Of a stretch of 64,000 nucleotides of DNA, positions 1 to 10,600 are shown in pieces. Source of the stretch: Helicobacter himalayensis (GTDB taxonomy: Bacteria; Campylobacterota; Campylobacteria; Campylobacterales; Helicobacteraceae); the NCBI RefSeq assembly GCF_001602095.1, contig NZ_CP014991.1:1364001-1428000 (forward strand). Reading direction: 5' to 3'. Under the pieces are notes generated by a model. The model ran no database searches. It was not told the DNA's origin and was given only the letters and a program-made list of their open reading frames with translations. Numbering within the stretch: position 1 is the stretch's first letter; each line of letters starts with the position of its first letter. The position numbers and the translations under genes were made by a program.

Positions 1-3000
1 AATGTTTGAGATTCTATACTTTTATACATTATAAAGGTGCTGCTCTCTACTACTTTTTATTATTCTCTTTCAAATACAACTCTTTTATCTTGCCAGATTC
101 TATAAATATGACTCTAGGCTTTTGGTCTTGATATTTGTGGATATGCAAGGCTTTGGTTAGGGCATTTGCCTTTGCTTTATGCGATAAAAGGGTGCTTTTG
201 GTATCATAGCCACCTATGAGTATATGCACATAATCCCCTCGTGTGAATAGTTTGTAATCCTCGTCTTTGAGTTTCTCTAATGTGTCTAGCGGTATGGTTT
301 TAGCATAAGTGGCAAGTATGTAGTAATACCCATTTGGAATCGACATTTCTCCCTCTCCCTCTTGCTCTTCATCTAGCCCTAGTGCGTCTGTTTCAAACTT
401 AAAGAGTGCCTTAAGCGTAGAATCTTGTGATGCTAAGCTCTGCGTATCTTGGGACTCTGTTATAGAATATTCCTCTTTTTCTTGCTCTTGGGATTGTGCC
501 TTTGCTTCATCTAGGGAATCTTGCGAAACTTCTAGGTCTTCTTTAGTTGTGTTGGTTTCACTCTCTTTGGATTCTGGGTTTTGCGTCTCGTGTGTATCGT
601 CTGCTTTGTTTTTTGTAGTTAGGTTGTTTTCTGCTCTATATAATTGTGGGGTTTGCAAGGACACTCCTAGAGAATCTTTAAGCTCGTAGTCTTTTTCAAG
701 GGAAAATATTTCATTATCGCTACTCATATAGCGCACAAGTGGTTTCATCTTTTTTTGCACATGGGTGTGTTCTGTGAGTTCTGCTATATATTCTTTGTCT
801 GCTTGCATACTTTGGGTATCCACATAAGGACCTATGAGATATCGTTTGAGTTCTTTTCCATTGTATTCTGTGGTATGCACTACATAATCACGTTCTGCAA
901 TGCGCGCTAAAATCTCTTCTGGAACTTCATTATGATAAGCTGCTACTTGATAGTAATAGCCTTGAAGCACGGGGGGAGTTGGGTTTAGACTTGCCACATA
1001 GTAGGCTATGTTTTCTATATCTGTATCGCTAAATTTATAACGCATAAGATTTGCACTCATAGTTCCTTTTGCGCCACCTGTATCTACTGCTCCTGTGCGG
1101 TAGGAATTAAGTAGAGAAACTAGTTCTCCTTGACTTCGCTCTATTATTGGTATGCTAAAGTGCGCACCCGGAGGCAAGGTCCTCCCTTTCCTACCGTGAC
1201 AAGAAGCACAAGCCTTTTGATAGAGCTTACCTCCGCTTTTGAGGGATTGGGCGATTGCGCGGTCATAGTCGTTTGTATAGCTTGTGGTGAAAAGCAAGGC
1301 AAAGAGCATAATGTTTGAGAATAAAGCAATATGCAAGATGGATTTTGCATAAATCATTGTGTTTTTTAGGCTTTTTTTTGCGGATTGTATGGTTTGTTGC
1401 GTGTGAGTGCGTTTAGATTCTAATGCTTGCATAAATCTTGTTTTCAAACCTTTCATAAACCTTACCACCATACGCTATAACGTACAGAGAGAGAACCACT
1501 TAACTGCCAAACAGAGAAAGCACCATCAAGCTGGGCAGCGATTTCAGAACGTTTGCCGAGTGAATATGAGAAACTCGCCCCTGCTAGCCCTACGAGTGCT
1601 GGGACATTAAATGATGAACTCGCCTTAAAATCTCCTATCTGCACGCTAGCACTATGCACAGAATCGATGTTATATCTCCCACCTAGGAGAATGCTATATC
1701 GTTTGTTGTTAGCAAATGCTTTAATGTAGCGCACTTTAGCATGCACATATGGGATATGAAAGCTATGGGCTGGGAAAGTTTCATTTTGCAAGACTGTGCT
1801 TTCATAGGTAAGGCTAAAGGGAGCAATATGAAGTAGTCCATAGCCAAGACCTACTTCAGGACTAAGCGCGCTATTTTTGAATACATTATAGAGGGTGGCT
1901 CCTAAGCGCATTTCTGCATCTATCCCAAAGGCAGAGATTTTATCAACAGCACTATCACCAGCTATGCTGCGATACACTTCAAAGTCTGGACGTTGGTTTT
2001 GAGCGTGAAAGATTGCTTTGAAGTAGTATTCTCGCATATCTTTTGTATAAAAGGTTTTGTAGTAGTGCAGTCCTGCTAGGACATTGCTATGCTTGATTTT
2101 TGCATTACCATCACTTCGTCCTATTGTGCCATGCCCACTCTCATACCCTGCGTAAAATCCCAAGCTTCCGTGAGATTTAAGGTTTAAAAAGCCTCCCATT
2201 AAAGCTCCAGCGATGAATTCATTACCGCTAAAGCCTCCCTCTAGCTTAGAAGTAGTGTAGCGACTAAGGGGTAGAAAGAAAGCTTGATAAGAAGAGTTTG
2301 CAGCGTGAGGGGAATAAATCATATCTGCTTCTTGGAGCATATCGATGTTATTGTATGCCAAGGGGACGAGTATATCGTTTTTGTCTTTCACTCTTTTGCC
2401 TTGTTCATCTACGCTTTTTGACATTACACTATATGTTTGACCTTTTCTGTGTTCTAGGCTTTTATGAAACATTCTCCTACTCATAGAATCTATGAGGTTG
2501 CTTATAAGCAAGTTGTTAGCGATAGCACCATTAAGCAAAATAGTAGAGAGTGTTTCTGATGGAGAACCCTTAGGCTCTAAGCCCACAGCAAAGCCATCTT
2601 GCAAATCTATGATTTTCACAGTGCTTTGTGGGGTGTAGAGATTGCGGAGGGCTTGGATACTCAAAGTCGCTTCTCCTCCTAAATTTTCAGCCTTAGTTTG
2701 TGTCTCTTTGCCATATTGGTCTGTTTTATTCACAATTTCGCCATCAAGGTTTCTAATTTCTTTTAAAGCTGTGGTGAGCGCGCCATTGTCGTTTTTCAAA
2801 AAGAGGGCTTCATAGTTGTATTTTTCTTCCCATTTGTCTGTGTCTGCGATGATTAAGATACCTGCCTCTCTATCTAATACACTGCTTCCATCAGCACCAA
2901 ACCTTGTGCCTGTTTTTAGATTACCTATGGTTACATTCTTATCCATAATAATATGTCCCTTGGTGTCTGCGTCTTTGGCTTTGGTTTTGTCATTATAGTC

Positions 3001-6000
3001 GGAGGCAACTTGTGTGAGTTCTAGCACCCAATTTTGAAGTGTGATATTTGAGCCGTTGTTATTGCTATTGTTGATAGTGCCATTGATATGACTGCCACTA
3101 TATTGGGCAAGAAGCGCTTGTGGGTTAGATATGCCTCGCGTTAAGATAAGCTCGCCTACTTGTATCGTGCCTTGATTATTGAGAGTTCCATACACGCTTA
3201 TTGTTTTATCTTGTGCGTTGATAGTGGAGTTTGTGGCTATGGTGAGTGCGCCTTCTTTTACTTGGTTGCTTCCTTGTCTGCCTAGTGCGTTGATAATACT
3301 TGCACCTGTGGCAAGTGTGCCTTGTTTATGTCTATTTCTACCTATGTAGAGCTCATCATTTATGGTTATGCTTCCGCTTTGTAAATCAAGAGTATGGACA
3401 TAGCCATCTTGGTTTGTTGAGTAGGTGAGTGCATTGGCTGTATTCTGTGTTAGGTTAGAGATAAATGCACCATTGCTAAGTGTGGTGAGTGTGCCTGTGT
3501 TGGTGAGAGTTGTAATGTTAGCGTTGTTGTTAAGTGTGGTGAGTGTGCCAGCATTGTTTAGGGTAGAGATAGTCCCTGTGTTGTTATTTAGTGTGGTGAG
3601 TGTGCTTCCGGCTTGATTTTCAAGAGTGGTGATATTGTTTGTGTTCTCAAGTGTCTCTAGTGTGGCGGCTGTTTGATTGTGAAGGGTATTTAGTGTGCCA
3701 GAGTTTGAGAGTGTAGTAATTTGTGCATTTGTTTTATTAGTAAGCGTGGTAAGAATGCCAGAGTTATTAAGCCTTTGAATCTGCGCGTTTGCTTCATTAT
3801 CTAGTGTGATAACTCTAGCGGCATTGTTTAGGTTTGTGATTTCGCTATTGTTTGTAAGGGTTGTGAGTGTAGCGTTGTTTGTATTATTTAGATTATCAAT
3901 AGTTCCAGCATTTGTAAGTGCATTTAGAAGCCCAGCATTGTTATTAAGCTCTTGAATCTGCGCGTTTGTTTGGTTGTTTAATGTGGTAAGTGTGGCATTT
4001 GCTATGTTGTTGAGTTGATTTATATTCCCAGAGTTTGTAAGGGTTGTGAGTGTAGCGTTGTTTGTATTATTAAGTGTAGCTATATTGCCCGCGTTTGTCA
4101 GAGTTGTAAGTGTGTCAAAGTTGCTAAGTGTATCTATCGTGGCATTTGCTTGGTTATTGAGTGTGGTTAATATAGCGGAGTTATTTAGGTTAGTAATTTG
4201 TGCATTTGCATTGTTTGTAAGTGTGGTAAGCGTAGAGCCTGTAGTGTTATTTAGTGTAGTAATTAAGGCGTTTGCTTGGTTATTAAGTGCGGTTAGTATG
4301 GAGTTGTCCGCATTTGAAAGTGTAGTGATAGTGCCTGTATTATTAAGTGTGGTAAGTGTGGAGTTAGAGTTATTTAGGTTAGTAATTTGTGTATTTGCTT
4401 GGTTTGTAAGAGTGGTGATTTGGGCATTTTGGTTGTTTAGGTTATTAATGCTTCCGTGAGTGGTTGTGCCTGTTTGGTTTGTGATAGCTGTGATTTGGGC
4501 ATTTTGGTTATTAATAGTATCCATAGAGCCAATGTTTGTGAGAGAATCTAAAACTGTGGTAGATGCATGTGTGAAAGTGCCGATACTCCCGCCCTCTTGG
4601 TTTGTGAGTCCTCCTGTGAGCGTGCCATTATTGAGTATCGTGGCGATATTTCCACCCATTGGCATTGGTGAGTTGGTAGATTGTCCCAGTGTTTTCTAAT
4701 TGTGTAATGCTGCCTTGATTGGTAGTGGTAGCCCCAGCTGTGCCTATTGTGCCAGCATTTATCAACGTGGCGATATTTCCATTTGCTTGGTTATTTAAGC
4801 TAGTTATAGAGCCTTGAGCCTCATTATCTAGTGTGGTGATAGTGCCTGTGTTATTAAGTGTGGTAAGTGTTGCGTCGGTAAGGTTAGTTAGTGTGTCTAT
4901 CGTGCTTTGGTTATTAAGAGTGGTGAATGTGCCAGAGTTATTTAAGGTTGTGATGCGTCCATTTGTTTGGTTGGTGAGTGTTGTTATGGTTATGTTGCTA
5001 GCGTTGTTTAACTCATTGATACTCCCAGTATTTGTAATAGAGCTTAAGTCAAAATTATTGTGTAGGTTTTGCATTTCTCCTTGGTTAGTTATGCCATTTG
5101 TGATTGTGCCATTATTTGTTAAAGTGGCTATGCGTCCATTTGTTTGGTTGGTTAAGCTTTGAATCTGTGCGTTAGCTTCATTGATTAAAGTGGTGATTGT
5201 GCCAGCGTTATTAAGAGATTGTGTTATGTTGCCGTGATTGTTAAGGGTGGTTAGTGTGGCGTTGTTTTGATTGGTTAAGGTTGTGATGTTACCTCCAGCC
5301 TTATTTTCTAGTGTGGTGATAGTGCCTCCAGTGTTGTTGAAATTGGTGATAGTGCCTTGAGAATTGTTGATTAAGCTTTGAATCTGTGCGTTGGCTTCAT
5401 TGGTTAAGGTGGTGATAGTAGAGTTTGCTTGTGTGGTTAAAGTAGTGATAGTGCCACCTTGTTGGTTGGTTAAGCTTTGAATCTGTGCGTTAGCTTCATT
5501 GATTAAAGTGGTGATTGTGCCAGCGTTATTAAGAGATTGTGTTATGTTGCCGTGATTGTTAAGGGTGGTTAGTGTGCCGTTGTTTTGATTGGTTAAGGTT
5601 GTGATGTTACCTCCAGCCTTATTTTCTAGTGTGGTGATAGTGCCTCCAGCTTGATTTTCAAGAGTGGTGATATCGCCCACATTATCTAGCAAGGCTAATG
5701 TTCCTGTGTTGTTGAAATTAGCAATACTCCCAGCTCTGTCGTTAAAAAGTTCAGGGAGATTCCCAAAGTTATTAAGAGTGTTTATTTGTGCGTTGGTGTT
5801 ATTGGCGATTCTAGTGATAGTAGAGCCTGCGGTGTTGTTTAGTGTAGTAATTAAGGCGTTGGCATTGTTTGTAAGGGTGGTTAGTGTGCCGTTGTTTTGA
5901 TTGGTTAAGGTTGTGATAGTGCCAGAGTTGGTTACAGAACTTAGGTTTGCGTTGTTGTTTAAGGTGGTAATGGTGGCGGTGGCATTGGTTGGTTATGACC

Positions 6001-6398
6001 ATTTGTGATTGTGCCATTATTTGTTAAAGTGGCTATTTGTCCATTTGTTTGGTTGGTAAGGGTTGTTATAGTGCCTTCCATTAGTTAAGGTTTGAATCTC
6101 ACCACCTTGTTGGTTGGTAAGGGTTGTTATTCTCCCACCTTGTTGGTTTGTGAAGCTAGTTACTACGGCGTTTATGCCTTGATTTTGATTGTCTGCTACA
6201 GTAAAAGTCCCTATGTTTCCAGAGTTTGTGCCTTGTCTAAGATTACCACCAGAGATGCTGAAAGTATTTATAGTGCCTTGATTGTTTAATGTTGCGAGTG
6301 TAGCGCTATTGTTGTTATTTAGGGTGGTTATAGTGCCTTGATTGTTTAATGTTGTTATCTCAGCACCTTGTTGGTTTGTAAGGGTTGTGATAGTGGCG
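1..6398 (-). repeat. left arm of large inverted repeat
   Basis: The reverse complement of this segment matches 8714-15107 almost base for base, first as x pairing with 15108-x and later shifted by four single-base insertions. It holds the autotransporter body and the cytochrome gene. Homology runs to base 1, so the true outer end lies outside the window. The inner end is where the two autotransporters diverge in sequence. Confidence 0.95.
50..1456 (-). CDS. membrane-anchored cytochrome c with two SPOR-like repeats, copy 1
   Basis: This copy is identical in protein sequence to the gene at 13652-15058. A membrane segment near residues 38-58 is followed by a class I haem site CASCH in a short cytochrome c domain. 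Two related modules of about 65 residues follow, each starting G-Y-Y-Y and containing an I-G-(P/G)-Y motif; they resemble SPOR-type peptidoglycan-binding repeats and are separated by an acidic Glu/Ser/Thr linker. It is probably periplasmic and anchored in the inner membrane. The ATG at 1456 follows a TAAGG ribosome-binding site; the longer start at 1471 overlaps the autotransporter end. The electron partner is unknown. The fusion and its co-duplication with an autotransporter are unusual. Confidence 0.8.
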   Translation of the reverse strand: MKGLKTRFMQALESKRTHTQQTIQSAKKSLKNTMIYAKSILHIALFSNIMLFALLFTTSYTNDYDRAIAQSLKSGGKLYQKACASCHGRKGRTLPPGAHFSIPIIERSQGELVSLLNSYRTGAVDTGGAKGTMSANLMRYKFSDTDIENIAYYVASLNPTPPVLQGYYYQVAAYHNEVPEEILARIAERDYVVHTTEYNGKELKRYLIGPYVDTQSMQADKEYIAELTEHTHVQKKMKPLVRYMSSDNEIFSLEKDYELKDSLGVSLQTPQLYRAENNLTTKNKADDTHETQNPESKESETNTTKEDLEVSQDSLDEAKAQSQEQEKEEYSITESQDTQSLASQDSTLKALFKFETDALGLDEEQEGEGEMSIPNGYYYILATYAKTIPLDTLEKLKDEDYKLFTRGDYVHILIGGYDTKSTLLSHKAKANALTKALHIHKYQDQKPRVIFIESGKIKELYLKENNKK

Positions 6399-7378
6399 TT
6401 GTTTTGGTTATTTAAGGTAGTGATAGCACCAGTGTTTGTTAAAGTGGCTATGCGCCCATTGTTTTGGTTTGTGAGGTTAGCGATAGTGCTAGAGCTGATG
6501 AGAGCAGTGATAGTGCCAGCGTTAGTTATATTTGCTGTGCTACCAGCTTGTATAGCTATTTCGTTGAAAATTCCTTGGTTGCTAATAGTGTGACTGCCAT
6601 AAGAAACAGTTATACGAGCGACTTGTCCTGTAACACTATTTGTCATAGTAAGATTACCACTAGCCCCCATACTGCGCTGAGCATCTCTATCCCAAGTAGT
6701 AGAAGTTGAATTGCCCATGCCAATTTTGCCGTGGTTTTCTATGATTGAGGTAGTGTTTCTCGCTGAACCAAACACTGTGGTGCCTCTCACATTTGTGTTA
6801 TTTAAAGATGCTCCTTGTTGCACTGTTAAATAGAATGCAGAGGTAGTGTCATTGTTTGTGATAAAAGAACCCCTGCTCCAGCCACTGGCATTGATATTGG
6901 CATTTATGGTGAGGTAAGTATCTGCTGTTCCTATTTGATTGGTGAAAGTTTGCCTAACATTGAAAGCTCGGTTTATATCGCATCTATTTTGAGTGCGTGT
7001 TGCTGTATCGCAATACATTGAGAGGTCGTTACTTTGGCTTAAGGCTGGGGTATAGGAAGAGAATAGGAATATAGGGAAAAAGAGATAAGGTTTAGAGCTT
7101 AGGTGCTTTGCGTGGTGAGGCTTTGTGTTTTGTGATTTTTTATTTTGTTTGTAGTGTTTGAGATTGTTTAATCGCGAAGTTGTCGTTGCTTTATCATTAG
7201 ATTTTATAGAAATGTAATGAAAAGATAAGGCTTGGCTAGGTCTCGGGGGGGGGGGGGGTAATAGTTGCTTTGTGCGCTTTATCTCCTTGCTCTCTAGATT
7301 CTTTTGTAATTTCTTTTGTGTCTCTATTTGTAGCTTTTTGTCCTCGTGCGTGTCTATTTGCATTTCCATTGCCCCCAT
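1462..7378 (-). pseudogene. autotransporter, left copy, frameshifted
   Basis: Sister of the intact autotransporter at 7611-13646. From the ATG at 7378 (AGGAAG upstream) the frame runs through a 14-C tract, a signal peptide ending near T-P-A-L-S-Q, and its own passenger N-terminus that differs from the sister. From about 6398 downward the DNA is nearly identical to the sister. Extra single bases near 6079, 5997 and 5988 throw the frame out and back; another near 4656 shifts it again. The last open part, up to 4665, carries the complete beta-barrel ending in V-W-W. As written no full protein can be made. All four differences are 1-base insertions in this copy, so sequencing or assembly error in a repeat must be considered alongside real decay. 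Confidence 0.8.
7245..7258 (-). repeat. 14-C contingency tract in left autotransporter leader
   Basis: Fourteen G on the + strand, read as C14 in the left gene, encode a proline run upstream of the signal peptide. At 14 bases the frame from the ATG at 7378 is open. A second open frame from 7451 enters the tract in another phase and stops just after it. Slippage would switch or re-register the leader. Confidence 0.85.
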
Positions 7379-7610
7379 TTATATAACTTCCTATCAAAGC
7401 TTGAAATATGGATATTATCTTAAAACGATTTACTAGAATGTATAATTTCACTTAAAAATTCACGCTAGTGGCGTAAATGTAGCTTTCATATCAAATTTTC
7501 TTGTTGGGTTAAAATAAAAAAATGATTTTTTTTGCTAAAATTTTACTAAAGTTTTACGATTTGGTTTTTTGATATCTTATTTTAAGATAAATGTATGAAA
7601 GGAGAGGGGA
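7379..7610. promoter_or_regulatory. divergent promoter region between the two autotransporters
   Basis: This AT-rich segment separates the two divergent starts. Both sides carry the word TTTTAAGATAA oriented toward their own gene (right copy about 7580-7590, left copy about 7426-7416). On the right it is half of a perfect hairpin, TATCTTA-TTT-TAAGATA at 7573-7589, just before the AGGAGAGGGG ribosome-binding site. TAAGAT is a plausible -10 element or an operator half-site. No transcription start can be assigned from sequence alone. Confidence 0.5.
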
Positions 7611-10600
7611 ATGCGATGGGTAGCGCAACAAAAAACACAAGCACAACAAATAAAGGGTCTTACCCCCCCCCCGCACACGATAGCCAAACCTTGCCTTTGC
7701 CTAATTTGTCATACCGACCCCTCTTGTCAAACTGACTCCTCTTGTCATTCTGAGCAAAGCGAAGAATCCAACAAAGAATCCAACACAAGCAAAGAATCTC
7801 TAAGAGATTTTTCAGTTATTTCACTCCCTCAAAATGACAAAAAGAAACTTGCATTCTTTTTCCCTTTTATCCCTATCTTTCTTTTCACTCCTAACCTAGC
7901 ACTAGCACAACATAATTTGAACAATTACTGCGCTATACCCATAGGTCCTTTTAATTGCAGGGTAATAAACAATGTGAATAATGCTACGACAGTATTCAAC
8001 AACACCACAGGTAACCAAGACACTTACCTTACCATAGTTGCTAGTGTCACTTTCAACCTCTTCAATAGAGGCGGAAATGGTGCGCCAATCATCATAAACT
8101 CCGACACGCAAAGCAAATTCTATCTAACCTTAGAAGCAGGAGCTTCTACGATCAACACTAACCCCCTAAAAGGTACCTCTACGCTAAACACATCAAGTGG
8201 AGCACACACTATCATAGATAACGCAGGAAGAATAGGCACACCTGATGCAAACGGAAACTACAATGCAGGGCGAGACCGAGATATAACAGGTAGTGGTAGG
8301 CTCGAAGTAAGAAACCAAACTACCGGTGTTATCGGTAGGATAGGAGCCGGCGGGTTGCTAGATATAAACAATGCTGGCGTTATCAAGGAAATAGGAGTAT
8401 CAGGTGGACAAAACACCCAAAGTATCACAAACTCTGGCACTATACGTAGAATCAATAACGATTTTTGGGGTCAAAACTTTGCTAATCTCACAAATCAACA
8501 AGTTGGCACCATAGATGCCCTTGATATTAATGGTGGTAATTTTGTTCAAGGCACAAATGCTGGCACTATACAAGGATTTTGGACTAATTCCCAAAGCAGA
8601 CAAGGACAAAGATATAACCCTTCGATAGGAGACTTCACAAACCAAGCTGGAGGTAGAATCACTACCTTAACTCACCGAGCTGGCACATTCACCACTCTCA
8701 CCAACCAACAAAATGCCACTATCACCACCCTTACAAACCAACAAGGTGCTGAGATAACAACATTAAACAATCAAGGCACTATAACCACCCTAAATAACAA
8801 CAATAGCGCTACACTCGCAACATTAAACAATCAAGGCACTATAAATACTTTCAGCATCTCTGGTGGTAATCTTAGACAAGGCACAAACTCTGGAAACATA
8901 GGGACTTTTACTGTAGCAGACAATCAAAATCGAGGCATAAACGCCGTAGTAACTAGCTTCACAAACCAACAAGGTGGGAGAATAACAACCCTTACCAACC
9001 AACAAGGTGGTGAGATTCAAACCTTAACTAATGAAGGCACTATAACAACCCTTACCAACCAAACAAATGGACAAATAGCCACTTTAACAAATAATGGCAC
9101 AATCACAAATGGTATAACCAACAATGCCACCGCCACCATTACCACCTTAAACAACAACGCAAACCTAAGTTCTGTAACCAACTCTGGCACTATCACAACC
9201 TTAACCAATCAAAACAACGGCACACTAACCACCCTTACAAACAATGCCAACGCCTTAATTACTACACTAAACAACACCGCAGGCTCTACTATCACTAGAA
9301 TCGCCAATAACACCAACGCACAAATAAACACTCTTAATAACTTTGGGAATCTCCCTGAACTTTTTAACGACAGAGCTGGGAGTATTGCTAATTTCAACAA
9401 CACAGGAACATTAGCCTTGCTAGATAATGTGGGCGATATCACCACTCTTGAAAATCAAGCTGGAGGCACTATCACCACACTAGAAAATAAGGCTGGAGGT
9501 AACATCACAACCTTAACCAATCAAAACAACGGCACACTAACCACCCTTAACAATCACGGCAACATAACACAATCTCTTAATAACGCTGGCACAATCACCA
9601 CTTTAATCAATGAAGCTAACGCACAGATTCAAAGCTTAACCAACCAACAAGGTGGCACTATCACTACTTTAACCACACAAGCAAACTCTACTATCACCAC
9701 CTTAACCAATGAAGCCAACGCACAGATTCAAAGCTTAATCAACAATTCTCAAGGCACTATCACCAATTTCAACAACACTGGAGGCACTATCACCACACTA
9801 GAAAATAAGGCTGGAGGTAACATCACAACCTTAACCAATCAAAACAACGCCACACTAACCACCCTTAACAATCACGGCAACATAACACAATCTCTTAATA
9901 ACGCTGGCACAATCACCACTTTAATCAATGAAGCTAACGCACAGATTCAAAGCTTAACCAACCAAACAAATGGACGCATAGCCACTTTAACAAATAATGG
10001 CACAATCACAAATGGCATAACTAACCAAGGAGAAATGCAAAACCTACACAATAATTTTGACTTAAGCTCTATTACAAATACTGGGAGTATCAATGAGTTA
10101 AACAACGCTAGCAACATAACCATAACAACACTCACCAACCAAACAAATGGACGCATCACAACCTTAAATAACTCTGGCACATTCACCACTCTTAATAACC
10201 AAAGCACGATAGACACACTAACTAACCTTACCGACGCAACACTTACCACACTTAATAACACAGGCACTATCACCACACTAGATAATGAGGCTCAAGGCTC
10301 TATAACTAGCTTAAATAACCAAGCAAATGGAAATATCGCCACGTTGATAAATGCTGGCACAATAGGCACAGCTGGGGCTACCACTACCAATCAAGGCAGC
10401 ATTACACAATTAGAAAACACTGGGACAATCTACCAACTCACCAATGCCAATGGTGGAAATATCGCCACGATACTCAATAATGGCACGCTCACAGGAGGAC
10501 TCACAAACCAAGAGGGCGGGAGTATCGGCACTTTCACACATGCATCTACCACAGTTTTAGATTCTCTCACAAACATTGGCTCTATGGATACTATTAATAA

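Noticed and set aside
4046-4699. Val/Leu-rich ORFs opposite the autotransporter in both copies
   Set aside because: They are the antisense of Asn/Thr repeat codons, have no ribosome-binding sites, and mirror the inverted repeat exactly.
4640-6080. Programmed frameshifting in the left autotransporter
   Set aside because: The shifts are inserted bases relative to the intact copy, not slippery heptamers, and four separate sites would be needed.
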